Assembly (NCBI GenBank): GCA_014529385.2
Contig: CM043969.1
Coordinates: forward strand, 29,158,946 to 29,222,945
Direction of reading: 5' to 3'
DNA length: 64,000 nt
From: Adiantum capillus-veneris
Taxonomy: Eukaryota; Streptophyta; Polypodiopsida; Polypodiales; Pteridaceae
The position numbers and the translations under genes were made by a program. The first letter of the stretch is position 1. Each line of letters begins with the position of its first letter. Shown piece after piece: positions 1 through 58,121 of the stretch. Below the pieces are notes generated by a model, which ran no database searches, was not told where the DNA came from, and saw only the letters and a list, made by a program, of their open reading frames with translations.

Positions 1-168
1 TAAAATCCCGACTGTTGGTCTTACTCCAATGCTAATATTATATAGTAGATACCACCGTTCTGATAACTTAGCCTCAATAAGTTAAAGAAAACTGAAAATT
101 TAAGATCATTCTTCTAGGATCAAGTCTGACATCCTTGCAGATCCTTGAGAGTTCTACTTTTACTGCAG
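1..168 (+). other. ATX-like gene: 3' part of an upstream intron
   Basis: AT-rich, non-coding. It ends in a pyrimidine-containing acceptor (CTTTTACTGCAG at 157-168) in front of the first recognisable exon. No coding match was found in it. Confidence 0.55.
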
Positions 169-47350
<47,182 letters not shown>

Positions 47351-47369
47351 GTATATGTTCACCAATTTT

Positions 47370-47371
<2 letters not shown>

Positions 47372-47441
<70 letters not shown>
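47372..47441. repeat. (GA)n microsatellite 21 bp after a 5' splice site
   Basis: About 70 bp of GA between the intron start and the tail of a LINE. Confidence 0.95.
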
Positions 47442-47444
<3 letters not shown>

Positions 47445-47648
47445 GAAATGAAATGAAATGAAATGATATATTAACGTCTACAAGAGGCCAAAATGACCTA
47501 TGAGACCAACTGATTACAATGATGAGTCTAGTACCAAGTCTGGGTACAAACAAGAAAACTACAAACAAAGAACTGATAGGAGTGCTACCGACTCCTATGG
47601 GTGGCTGGTAGGCTGAGCAATGGTATCACCATAAAGGTACAAAGTGGG
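47442..47648 (-). mobile_element. 5'-truncated LINE 3' end, subfamily B, between (GA)n arrays
   Basis: A (ATGAA)n tail (47442-47465), then the common terminus with GGTCATTTTGGCC on the minus strand; about 180 bp of 3' UTR remain. (GA)n lies at 47372-47441 and 47649-47667. It is truncated about 20 nt further upstream than the copies at 3714 and 60102, so it is an independent insertion. Confidence 0.87.
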
Positions 47649-47882
47649 AGAGAGAGAGAGAGAGAGAAATGAAATGAAATGTTATATTAACGTCTTAAGA
47701 AGGCCAGAGTGACCTATGAGACCAAACTGATACAAAAGTGGTGAGTCTGTTACAATGTCTGGGTACCTTAGTACTAAAGTACTAAGTGTGAAAAATGTGA
47801 AAAGTGTGAAAGTGTGAAAATAAATGCGAAAAAAACTAAATACAAAGTATTAGATAAACTTCTTAGGAGCATTCTGGGTGTC

Positions 47883-49436
47883 TGGCTAGAGTTGTAGTCT
47901 CCTCCGGTGAAGTGTGCTTCTGCATCTCGGTCATGGTCGTCTCGATTTCCTAAGCTCAATTGCCCTGTCAATGAGGATGCCTTTGGTATGAATGTGGGTA
48001 CTCCTTTGTGCTCGCTGCTGGTCTCTTGCTTCTCCTTCCATTCTTGCTTCTCTCGATCCGAAGAAATCTGTGATCTGCCTCTGAGGCTGTAGTGCTCTTT
48101 GTCTTCTCATTAGATTATCCCTGTGCCGATGTAGTTCCAGTAGGTACAGGCCTAAGCATCTTTGATCCTGGTATTGCATGACTCTATCTAGAGGTCCAAA
48201 GCCTTCTTTAAATAGGCAATGCAAACGCCCACGTATCTCATAGTATACGGTGCAATGGCATATGTAGTGTAATTCTGTCTCCGGCTCCATTCCGCATAAC
48301 TTGCAAATTCTGCTCTCAGGTGGTTTTCCCCTAAATCTACCAAATTCAATTTCCAGCTGATGTGAGGATGTACGAATCTGACCAATAGCACATCTCAAAC
48401 CATGAGACAGGTGGGTATCCATGTAGCTTGGGCTAATCACAAAACCATCTTCAGATAGTTGTAGGAAGTTTTCTTTGTAGTCGGCCATCTTCGTGCCCAA
48501 TTCTTGTGTAGGGTCTACCCATGTCCTCTTAGTGTCCAACTGTATAAGATCCTTGCGGATGATTTTATTAATTTCCGTTCGTGTGATTGCCAGTGATGGA
48601 GCCTCAAGAGAGTATTGGAAGGGGGGTAATCTTTCCATACTAAACCCGTGTCTCTGAAACCACGAGGACAGTTGCGCATACCAGCACGATGTATCTCCTT
48701 TCATTGCTAATTGTCGAGAGGATTCGAGGGCCAATCTAGTATATCGGCAATTATTTTTATCCCACAAACCATGTATAAAGGACATTGATCTGGTAAGAGG
48801 TTCAATTTCTATCGGAGGGGCAGCTAGTTCCGCTCGGGTAATCGCATGTGGTACGGAGGCCTTGGCTCTAATCATTCGGGAAATCATAGATACCAAAGGT
48901 TTCTCCATTGACTTCCAATTATCCTGATCCACAGATGGTCCCCAAATCTGGACCCCATAAAGCATAGCCGAAGCCACCACAGTATCAAAGAGCCAAAGTT
49001 TTGTTCGTGGTTCCTGAAACTGCACTTGAGAACACATCCTCTCCAACCCTCCCAAGGCCGCGGAGGCTCTGGACAATCTAGCATCCGCTGCTTTCTTAAG
49101 AGTAAACTTCGGTCCTGTACATACCACACCAAGGTATGTGTATGCATCTGTGTACTCTATTGTATCCTGGCCATATGCAAATGTAGGTGCCGATCTCCTA
49201 ACCCACTGCGGTGTGGTGTTAAACACCCTAACTTTGGTTTTACCCAAATTTACAGACAGTCTACTGTCCTCTGCGAATTTATGTAATGCATCTAATTGCC
49301 TCTGCATTCCATCTGGTGATTCTGCTATCAATACAATATCATCTGCATACAACAACAAAGGGATCCATGACCTTGCAAGTTGAACACCTCTGTCACCCTC
49401 TCTATCAATGTAATCTGATACCTCATCTATGTACAT
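47883..49436 (-). pseudogene. LINE A1 ORF2, RT core end and C-terminal domain
   Basis: Frame 47931-49436 (501 aa) begins MYIDEVSDYI with the RT catalytic box LLYADDIVLIAES (about residues 27-39), then LSVNLGKTKVRVFN, the thumb, YMDTHLSHGLRCAIGQIR and the zinc motif CKLCGMEPETELHYICHC (C-x2-C-x8-H-x4-C). It ends with the PIP-box match QRQITDFF (48060-48083) and a basic tail. It is separated from the first half of RT by a single-base deletion near 49540 (copy A2 has the extra G). Confidence 0.9.
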
Positions 49437-49540
49437 ACCAAATAAAGTAGGGGACAGTGGGCATCCCTGCTTTACTCCAACGGTGGAATGAACAATGTCC
49501 GAATCCCCTTCTGGAGTACGTACATAACCAGTTACTGACC

Positions 49541-50717
49541 CTATAAGGCCATGATCCCCGAGATAATCTCTTTGGGGACCCCTAACTCTTGCATTCTGCG
49601 TAGCAATCTGGCCCTTGGTACTATATCAAAAGCTTTCCGAAAATCCACAAAGCAACAATACATCCTTTTTCCGCTTGCTCTTCCTTCCTCAATAATGGCT
49701 CTGAGCGTAAGAATATGATCTAAAGTGGAATAACCCCTCCTGAATCCAGCTTGTCCTGTTGCCCTTATGCCCTCATTCTCTGCCCATCTACTCAATTTTT
49801 GTTCCAGAATGGATGCATACAGTCGGGTTACTGTGTGACCCACCATAATGGTACGGTAGTTCCCGGGTATCATAGGATCCCCTGACTTGAAAATAGATAC
49901 GATAGTAGATAATTTCCAAGATTCAGGTAATCCTTCACACATGACCCGATTAAACAGACGAGCAAGGACTTCTGAAAGTAGATCCCTTGCATGGATCAGA
50001 TGTTCTGCTACTAAACCCTCATGATCATATGCTCTTCTTGTCTTCATCTTGTCAATGGCTTTTTTCACCATTTCTGTAGTAAAGAAAGTGCTAGTAGCAG
50101 GGCATGGCTCTAGCAGATCTGGTAATGGAGGTTGTCCAGATACCATATATAATGATGTTACATATTGACCCCAAATCTCAGGAGAAGTAATTGTCGGAGG
50201 CGATGAGTGCTCGTGAAATAAACGCCAGGCTTCATATGAGTCCTGACTCAAGAAGAGCTGATATAAATCCTTCTCCAGTTTCGCTAAAAATGCCCTTTTC
50301 TTGCGAGGTACTATACGCCGAAGAGAAATCCGAGACTGCTTATATGTGATGATCCCAAGTGTAAGCTCTTTCTGGACCTGGGTTCTCGTCTCTCTGCATT
50401 CCTCGTCGTACCAACTGTTTTGAGGCATGTTCCCAGATCCTCTCTCTTGATCAGGCTGAGTATGTGGGTATGCCTCTTGTGCTGCTCCATGTAGTATCTC
50501 TGTTAGCTGAGAAGTAATCTCCTCTAAAGTATATATTGGCTCGGCTGCCCACATCCTATTATAGATCTTTTCCACATAGACTGAATCAGTCTTTGGCGTG
50601 AAAGTATATCTTGTGTGTGTCTTCTTCCTTCGTACTTGAGAGGCATTGTATTGGAAGGAGATTGATAAGGTCAAGAGAGCATGATCCACTGCAATCCCAA
50701 CCGGTCTGGGTCCCACC
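49541..50717 (-). pseudogene. LINE A1 ORF2, linker and RT N-terminal half
   Basis: Reads WYDEECRETRTQVQKEL, RAFLAKLEKDLYQLFL, FTTEMVKKAIDKMKTRRAYD, NYRTIMVGHTVTRLYASILE, GFRRGYSTLDHILTL and YCCFVDFRKAFDIVPRARLL, which are RT blocks 1-4. The upstream part of the open frame (to 50761) is DNA-transposon sequence. Confidence 0.88.
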
Positions 50718-50721
50718 TTAA

Positions 50722-52059
50722 CACTAGGTTGGTAATGGGACACTTTTATGTCCTGGGACACTTTTATGTCCTGTTAAGTGACCATTTTCCTTGAATTATG
50801 TCAAGAGTTTCAAAATGGATTTTGAGGTGCTATCTGTCTAGAAAGTTGTCTCATGAGCCGAAAAAAACTCGACATTTTTTTGGAATATCAATTCCATCTT
50901 TAACCTTGTCCTTGCACAACATTTCACAACCTAAACTGCGTGAAAAAACGGGTCCTGTTTTTGGCTTTTTTCAACTTTTTGCAACTATACCACTCTAGAA
51001 TTCATGTTTGTGAGGCCTCTAATGCTAGAGAAGTATCTTTAGTAGTCCTCAACATGTCCTGATGCTTCTAGGGAGAAATAAATGTTAAAGTTGGAAGTTA
51101 TGACCAAATTACAAAAATTGTCAAATCCTGTTTTTAGCCAATTTTAGCTCTTCTATGATTTTTTTGGTGGCTTTCATGAAATCCAAATGCAGTTTTGATT
51201 TTCTATGTCACATATTGTAACATAAAGCTAATATTCCTTGAGTTTTGGGGCACCTAATACCCTATTTTTCATAGTAGACAATGATGGTTGATTTTTTCAA
51301 TTATAGAAGAAAACGAAACATTCTAGTATATCAAGTATAGCTTTTTCAATATTGTTAGTTTCTTGTGACAACTACATGCATTTTGTAGGTAGTAACCATA
51401 TCTAGTCATAAGGATCAAATTTGGCTAGATATTGAATAGTTTCTATGGGATTCTACAACTCATAATGTTGAACCCAGTTTTTTCATGTTTGCTGTATTTA
51501 GCACTTCATCTTTGTCCCCAAGATTCCCCTTGGTAAGAGATGTATTATTCTTTTGACATGCTCCATGGCTCCTTATGAACCTAAAGGACAATAGGGAACT
51601 AAGAAAACATGCATATATTATTTGCATTGAGCGTGGCTATAGAAACTTTGATGATAGGTTTGCTGAATGGTAAAAATTCAACTTTTTTGTACCTATTTCT
51701 TTTGGCAAAACAAAAAATAGTGAGTGAGAAGCAATCATATTTTCTGATCACCAACCCATTGAAGTTAACTAGGGAATTTATCTCAAGTCCTACAAAAATC
51801 CCTAATTTTATTTTTATGCAACAAAACGTAAGAAATGACTGTTTTGATGAAAATGTACTGGTCCATCAACTTTGGAGGCTTGGTGTGACCAAAAGATGAG
51901 AAATTTTACAAGTTTCTTATTTTTTCCATGTGTAGTAGTCCTTGAACTATAACCTCATGAAAGGATTTTACAAAATGAGTGGATCTACTATGGTTTTGGA
52001 GATTTTTTTCAAAACCCTCAAAGGACACTTTTATGTCCTGTTAGGTTACCAACCTAGTG
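50722..52059. mobile_element. Non-autonomous inverted-repeat DNA transposon with TTAA target duplication (1,338 bp)
   Basis: It begins CACTAGGTTGGTAA and ends with its reverse complement TTACCAACCTAGTG. It is flanked by TTAA on both sides (50718-50721, 52060-52063). Removing it with one TTAA restores alignment to the other LINE copy (57283 onwards). Just inside each end lies the quasi-palindrome GGACACTTTTATGTCC. The interior is AT-rich and has no coding frame. TTAA points to a piggyBac-like mechanism; because TTAA is palindromic, a TA duplication with an extra A in the TIR cannot be excluded. Confidence 0.85.
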
Positions 52060-52063
52060 TTAA

Positions 52064-52805
52064 AGTTCTCGATACTAGAAATAAAGCTTGGTGAAGTCAT
52101 GACATAATCCACTATACTGGCCCCATGCCTGTGCGGGAAGCATGTGAATCCCCCAGATAAAGGGAAATTCTCTAGACCATTAAGTATAGCCAAACCATGT
52201 GTAGTTGCCATCTCCATGAGATGTCTCCCATATTTAGTGTGTTCTTTATCCTGTGAGTTTCTAGTAAGCTCCTCCTGTGATAAATCCACTTCTCTGAGCA
52301 TTTCCTCAGAAGTATCATAGAATACTGCTTGAGAGTTGGCCGTTCTGGCATTAAAGTCTCCTAGAGAACGATGTCTCCATCTCTAGAGAACTCCCATATG
52401 TCATTATTCAATATGGAGAAAGGGGACTGTCCTCTAGGTGAGGAGTAGACTGATGTACTTGGAGGGAAGTAGCATATAGCGATATGTAGAAATCTACCTG
52501 TCTCGGCTCTCATTCTCACCTACATATACCTTGCTTGTTCATCTTTCCTGATAATCTGTAGTAGTGGTTTCAGCTCCTCTTTAAATAAGACTGCTACTCC
52601 TCCTGAACGCCGGCTACCTCGTAGAGATCTCGTCTGGTCGACCAGCTGTTTCCCATAAATACCCCTTCACATGTGGCATAAGCTGTCCCGGTATCTGGTG
52701 TGTCTCTGAGTAGAAAACTATGTCTCTGTCCCTAAAGCTATCTTCAAAGGCACCTACATCTAGCCTATATGATCCATTACAATTCCACGCCGCTATCCGG
52801 AGCGT
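52064..52805 (-). pseudogene. LINE A1 AP-like endonuclease
   Basis: Frames contain AAWNCNGSY (catalytic Asn), and LEEMATTHGLAILNGLE-type, FTCFPHRHGASIVDYVMTS, then VDHALLTL beyond the transposon (the DH pair). The start codon seen in copy 2 (MAAWNCNG) is ATA here and a frameshift lies near 52330-52370. The enzyme nicks target DNA to prime reverse transcription. Confidence 0.8.
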
Positions 52806-52826
52806 CGCCCCATAGGTCTCGCACCG

Positions 52827-53987
52827 TCATGATGGGCGCTTTTCCATAACCACTACTTTCCCTCCTCTATAAAAGGCGATTTTCCCCTTTTCTCTTGCTG
52901 CTCTGATCTCTGGCATCAACTCTTGCATGTGTGCCACTTGTGCCAATGTAAGGTCATCTCCCAGGAAAATACCGGTTTTCTTAAGAGTTGGCCTCTTCTT
53001 TAGAAATTCTTTCCTTATTTCTATATTCGGGAAGCGGAGAATAAGTGTCCTATCCTTTACGTTTCCCTTCTCATCGATTCCTTTCTTGCCCACTCTCCAT
53101 GCACTTGTGTGAGTAGGTTCTGTGATGCCCATGCGTTGTAGCAGTTCCCTCACTTCTTCATCTACATTCTCTTTGTCTTTGACTCCTGTGACCCGCACAT
53201 GTAGAGCCCGATTCTTCCTTTTCTGCTCTTCCTCAATGGTCATATTAATAATGGTGGAGGTAGGTGTGATCTCAGGCATCTGGGCCTTTCCTTTCTTCGC
53301 ATCCTCAATCCATTTCTCCGCTTCATCAACCTTTTCTTGTGTCTTACAAAGACGTTCCGCCCAGGAAGATGCCGTTTTCGATTTCTGTTCATCTCCTTTC
53401 CGTAGAGCTTTCATCTGATCCTTCATGTCCTCGAGCTCCTTCAGCATCGAAGATTGGTCGTCTCCCTTCTCCTTAGTTGCTGATTTGCAAGCCGCAAGTT
53501 CTCCTTTTAGCTCCTCGATTATTGCATCTTTTTCCCCCATGTGCTTTTCCATTTTTGTTCTCCATGCTTCAAAACTAACTACTGCCTCATCGAGTTTCTT
53601 TTGCATAACGCATTCTATTACATTTACTTCGGCCTTGATTAGGTTTCGTAATTCCGTTTTCACGATCTGAATTTCCTCATTCTGTATCCCCCGGATCTCT
53701 CTCCTTAGTTCTCTCATCATGTCTCCGTACATGGAGTTCTTGTAGCTCTCAGCGTTCGCGTGCATTTCCTTCCTGATGTCATCCCTCATATAGTTTAGCT
53801 TTGATTTGAGCATCACCTGGACCTTCTCCATCATTAGCTCATCATGTATCCTGGAGGTTTTCCCAACTCGTAAGGATCCTGGTGATAGTACAGTATCTCT
53901 GTTTCTCCGTTTGAAAGTAGCCGTTGTTTTTTTTGGGGTGGTGTAGCTATCTACACCCGGCCCTTCCTCTTCGGTAGGCGGATCCAT
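52827..53987 (-). CDS. LINE A1 ORF1 protein (coiled coil, RRM-like and C-terminal domain)
   Basis: 386 aa, fully open. The N-terminus is basic (TFKRRNRDTVLSPGSL). A long charged helical region (about residues 60-250, heptad-like, EELKGELAACK, LEDMKDQMKALRKG) suggests a coiled coil for oligomerisation. Then NRALHVRVTGVKDKENVDEE, SAWRVGKKG, RTLILRFPNIEIRKEFLKKR and IFLGDDLTLAQVAHMQEL match the layout of the L1 ORF1p RRM plus C-terminal domain. No CCHC knuckle. It would bind LINE RNA as a chaperone. Start chosen as the first ATG of the frame (MDPPTEEEG); copy 2 starts at the same place (MDQPVEDG). Confidence 0.85.
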   Translation of the reverse strand: MDPPTEEEGPGVDSYTTPKKTTATFKRRNRDTVLSPGSLRVGKTSRIHDELMMEKVQVMLKSKLNYMRDDIRKEMHANAESYKNSMYGDMMRELRREIRGIQNEEIQIVKTELRNLIKAEVNVIECVMQKKLDEAVVSFEAWRTKMEKHMGEKDAIIEELKGELAACKSATKEKGDDQSSMLKELEDMKDQMKALRKGDEQKSKTASSWAERLCKTQEKVDEAEKWIEDAKKGKAQMPEITPTSTIINMTIEEEQKRKNRALHVRVTGVKDKENVDEEVRELLQRMGITEPTHTSAWRVGKKGIDEKGNVKDRTLILRFPNIEIRKEFLKKRPTLKKTGIFLGDDLTLAQVAHMQELMPEIRAAREKGKIAFYRGGKVVVMEKRPS

Positions 53988-54285
53988 CGAACCCGGGCCC
54001 CAAATGTGGGGTAGGGTACTAGGGTGGGGGACTGAGAATAGGGCAAGACTTAAACTTTAACTTAAACTTAAAAAGGCTTTATCCTGCCCTAGCCTCGTGT
54101 GCCTTGGTTTTTGCCCTGCGTTGCGTATGCTGCCCGGGCCTCACCAGCCCTACGAGCCTCACTGCTCACGCTGCTTGCCTTACATGCTTCACTTGCTGCC
54201 CCTGCAGACCTCGCACGACGCGTAGGAGACCAGCTCGCATAGGAGGACTTGCTCGCGCGACGCGTAGGAGGACCAGCTCGCGTAG

Positions 54286-54352
<67 letters not shown>

Positions 54353-54655
54353 GTGTGAACCAACTTCCCAGGCAATGAACCAAATTTACCTTAGGCTTAA
54401 AAGTCTCTTTAAACTTGAGCTATTGACTTCCTACGCGTAGATGAAGGGACTTGCTACGCGTAGGATGTTGGGACCTGCTACGCGTAGAACTGCCGAGCAC
54501 CTACACAGAGTCTGCGCGCTTTTCCAGAATCTGCACTCTCTACAGATTCCAGGCCTGCAGCGCTAACCACCTTGCAGCCCTGCACCCCCTGCGCGAAGAG
54601 TGACACCTGCAGGACTGCAGCGCGAGAGAGATTGTCGACTTTTGCCTGAGGTTAC

Positions 54656-54657
<2 letters not shown>
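53988..54657. repeat. Upstream region of LINE A1 with CTACGCGTAG-type repeats around (GA)n
   Basis: 54190-54286 holds GACGCGTAGGAG-like units and 54430-54490 holds three copies of the palindrome CTACGCGTAG spaced about 27-28 bp (GACTTGCTACGCGTAGGA). A (GA)n array (54287-54351) sits between them. No coding match. The related units on both sides suggest one minisatellite locus interrupted by the array. Confidence 0.6.
54287..54351. repeat. (GA)n microsatellite upstream of LINE A1
   Basis: About 65 bp of GA repeat. Confidence 0.95.

Positions 54658-54729
<72 letters not shown>
54658..54729. repeat. (GA)n microsatellite at a LINE 3' end
   Basis: About 72 bp of GA directly before the (ATGAA) tail of the LINE at 54730. 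Confidence 0.95.
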
Positions 54730-54732
<3 letters not shown>

Positions 54733-55426
54733 GAAATGAAATGATATATTAACGTCTTCAAAAGGCCAAAATGACCTATGAGACCATCAGATACAAAGTG
54801 GTGAATCTAATACAATGTCTGAAGTACAAGTACAAAAAGTACTGAAAGTAAAAATGAAAACTGAAATGAAGTGTGAAATGTGAGATGTGAAAATGTAGAA
54901 TAGGCCCTCAATGACAATCTGGGTGTCGTGCTAGAATGTCTCTGATCCTCTGCTCTCCGTCGATGTAGTGTGCTCCTGTGTCTTGGTCGTGGTCGTCTCG
55001 ATCTCCCGAACTCAATCGTCCTGTCAATGAGGGTGCCTCTGGTATGAATGCGGGTACAACCCTGTGCTGGTGGTTGGTCTCTTGGCTCCTTCGATCCAAA
55101 GAAATCTGTGATCTGTCTCTGCGACTGTCGTACTCCATGTCTCCCCAACAGACTGTCTCTATGTCGGTGTAGCTCAAGTAGATATAAGCCAAGGCATCTC
55201 TGGTCCTGATACCTCATGACTCTATCTCGGGGTCCAAAACCCTCCCTGAATAAGCAATGGAAGCGCCCTCGTATCTCATAATACATAGTGCAGTGGCATA
55301 TGTAGTGTAGCTCTGTCTTTGGCTCTCTACCGCATAGTTGACATATCCTAGCCTCTGGTGGTATCCCTCTGAATCTACCCGTCTCAATCTCCAGCTGGTG
55401 TGAGGATGTGCGAATCTGACCAATAG
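54730..55426 (-). pseudogene. LINE subfamily C, ORF2 C-terminus and 3' end
   Basis: Minus-strand frame 54807-55445 gives IGQIRTSSHQLEIETGRFRG, CQLCGREPKTELHYICHC, the PIP-box QRQITDFF (55098-55121) and GTLIDRTIEFGRSRRPRPRH. The 3' UTR ends in GGTCATTTTGGCC, AACGTTAA-type, (CATTT)n and (GA/CT)n. It is cut at 55426 by an H-type LTR. It may be the 3' end of the LINE that resumes at 57283. Confidence 0.85.
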
Positions 55427-57282
55427 TGTCACGAGGACGTGGCAATTGCTAACCCTAGTTGTTGGTTTCTTCCAATGATTTTTGTTTTATTTTTGAGACG
55501 CTCTTTTTGAAGTTGCAAATGGTCGGACATTGTATGGCCAATGTGAACGGTAGTTTCACCCGCAGACGGGAAGTTGGTCGGCACTGGAATCCGTATGGTA
55601 AGAGGATGTCTAGGCTCAGAGCAAGATCATACAGGTCCCCCCCATCGCAGTTAGCAAGTTGGTGGATACTAGGAAGTGAACTCAATAAAGGCATAAAGTC
55701 AAGGTGGGATCACCAACAGAAAGTATCCGACAGTTGGGCCACATTGCACTTTTGGATGCGGTCCCAATGAGGATAGATGGTCAGAAGACCAGCGAGAGCC
55801 CGACGGAAGCATCTCCTAAAAATTAGGGAACTGCTATTCTGGGCCGTGAAATGTGTTCGCGTCATTACCTTCGGTATGACCAAGGGAACATTTTAGTACT
55901 CTGCTGCAAAGTCAACTGATGCACCAGTTGAGAGATTTTTAAGCAGGAAACCCAATGCGGGGAAATTGCATGTATGAGTGCCAAGTGGCACTTTGTGGTC
56001 AATTTACCAAGTTTGGGAGAACAGAACCCGTAACTGACTTTTGAGAGCAGTTTTGGAGGCTGTTAACTTGGATTTTCAGCCATTTCTCTCCATTTTTGAG
56101 CTTCCCATGACTTTGCCTAGGTCCGAGGAGCTCATTTTCAGCATTGGAAGGCATCAGATGCGTGTTTACAGGGCTGTTTTGCTACGTTTTCAGCGATACG
56201 CAGGTTTTGGCAGCCATGGAAATCTTCTCCTTTTTGCATCTATTTGTTCACGGATGCATTACAGGCCAAGGGCAGAAGAGAGGGCGCTCGATTTATGCTG
56301 GGGGGATGCTTCATTGAGAGCCTGTCACAGGTTAAGAGCTATGGAGTGCTTCCTTTCCCTCTCATGTACAGTGTGGTGCTAGGAGTGATGCCCTGCACAC
56401 TACACACTGCTCTCTCTCTCCCCTACGTGCAGTTATGTGATGCCCCACAAGAGGGTTACTCATTTGACTGATGTACAGTTGTGTGGGTTCATGCTTTTGT
56501 GCTGAGGCAAGAGCCTCCTTGAGCAGGAACAGGGGTAGCTAACTGCAGCTCCAAAGCAGGCACTGGTGAGGGTCATAACCTCATCGTACAGGTGCAAAAT
56601 CAGCGCTGTGTATGCGCTGTAATTTGACTGTTTTTCAGCCATACGGACGCCAGGATCATTGGGAATCGTGCCCCACTGGCAAAGGACAGTTAGGGGACTG
56701 TTTGGGGCTGAAAATAGGGCAAGAACCAGTAAATACAGCGTGCTGAATTTACTGTTTTTGGACAGGAATCAGAGGGTATACGACAGTGCAAGCGAGTTCT
56801 AGCAGGGGAATGGGTTTCGCGCAAGTTTTGGGGTTGTTATGCTGCCGAAATTTGGCCAAATCAAATGGTATCTAGGTGGATACACGTGAAGGATTCCCAG
56901 GACCTTACCTTGTAATTTACCCTCCTAAAGAATAAAGAAATACCGAAAGGGGTGCCAATTTTGGGGCCTACAGGTTGTCGGCGTCTGCTCGGAGCATTCT
57001 AGCTTCCGAGCCGTGTGTGCGATTAAGTGTTAATTCCCATTACAGGTTCTCTTTGCAAAGTGCTCTATGTGTGTGTATAAAGTAAAGAATTTCGGGTGAA
57101 AGCCAACGCCTACCGCCCTACGGGCCGGTTTCAAGGTTTCCATCACCGGGATATCAATCACTTTTTCCTCAAAGAGTGAGCCTGGATTGTTCAGGGTAAA
57201 GACACACAGTGCAGGAACACGGGGACTACACTATGGCCGACAAGGGGAAGGGAATTATGGAAGAGGGTTCCTCTTTACAAGA
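55427..57282 (+). mobile_element. Truncated H-type LTR element (+): LTR, PBS and first gag codons
   Basis: LTR 55427-57133 (TGTCACGAGG...GGTTTCA) is the reverse complement relative of the gypsy H LTRs, longer because of extra sequence around 55920-56240. A degenerate PBS (TTTCCATCACCGGGATATC) follows at 57135, and gag starts MADKGKGIMEEGSS at 57234. It joins LINE sequence at about 57283. No 3' LTR and no target duplication are present. The LINE RT that should lie between is missing. Confidence 0.82.
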
Positions 57283-58065
57283 CAGAGCATGGTCCACTGC
57301 TTCTCCAACAGGCCTAGGGTCCACACTGAGATCTTGAATATGAGAGATGAAGCTCGGTGAAGTCATGACATAGTCCACTGTACTGGCCCCATGTCTGTGT
57401 GGAAAGCATGTGAATCCCCCAGACGAAGGAAAAATCTCTAGACCATTAAGTATGGCCAGACCATGCGTAGTTGTCATCTCCATGAGATATCTCCCATACT
57501 CTGTGTGCTCTTTATCTTGTGAGTGTCTGTCAAGTCCCATCTCCGATATATCCATCTCTCTAAGCATCTCCTCCGAGGTATCATAAAATACCGTTTGGGA
57601 GTTGGCCATCCTGGCATTAAAGTCTCCCAAGAGAATGATATCTCCATCTCTAGAGAACTCCCATATGTCAACATCAAGTATAGAGAAAGGGGATTGCCCT
57701 CTAGGTGAGGTATAGACTGATGTGCTAGGGGGAAAGTAACATATAGCAATGTATAAGAATCTGCCTATCTCAGCTCTCAGTCTCACCCACATGTATCTCG
57801 CCTGGTCATCTCTCCGGACAATCTGTAATAGCGGCTGCAACTCTTCCTTGAATAAGACTGCTACCCCTCCTAAACCTCGACTTCCATGCTGGGATCTAGC
57901 GTCTGGCCGACAAGCTGTCTCCCATAAATAGCCAGTCACACTCGGCATCAACTGTCCAGATTTTTGATGTGTCTCCGAGTAAAAGACAATGTCTCTATTT
58001 CTAAAGCTATCTTCAAAGGCACCCACATCCAGCCTATATGATCCATTACAATTCCATGCCGCCAT
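57283..58065 (-). CDS. LINE copy 2 AP-like endonuclease (ORF2 start)
   Basis: The open frame starts MAAWNCNGSYRL (58065). Catalytic-site motifs are visible: N in NCNG, E in VFYSETHQ, IILLGDFNARM, FTCFPHRHGASTVDYVMTS and VDPRPVGEAVDHAL. This is the exonuclease-endonuclease-phosphatase fold used by LINEs to nick target DNA. The frame continues to 57226 into the H-type gag leader, so the RT half is lost. It is collinear with LINE A1. Confidence 0.87.
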
Positions 58066-58121
58066 CCGGAGTGTGGTCCCATATGTCTCGCACCGTCATG
58101 CTGTGCGTTTTTCCAAAACCA

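Larger units (their letters stand above)
47668..54286 (-). mobile_element. LINE A1 (minus strand): ORF1, endonuclease, RT, carrying a DNA transposon
   Basis: Right-to-left order: ORF1 (53987-52827), AP endonuclease (about 52805-52064), a 1.34-kb TTAA transposon insertion, RT and C-terminal region (50717-47883), 3' UTR, common 3' terminus with (ATGAA)n at 47668. (GA)n adjoins the 3' end (47649-47667) and lies at 54287-54351, about 300 bp upstream of ORF1. The 5' end is uncertain: it could be near the ORF1 start or at the GA array. Frameshifts in endonuclease and RT disable it. Confidence 0.85.

Noticed and set aside
50722-52059. CACTA (En/Spm) transposon
   Set aside because: Ends start CACTA but no 3-bp direct duplication exists; TTAA on both sides fits better.
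52827-53987. Host coiled-coil or kinesin-like gene
   Set aside because: It is followed by LINE endonuclease and RT in the same order in two copies, so it is LINE ORF1.
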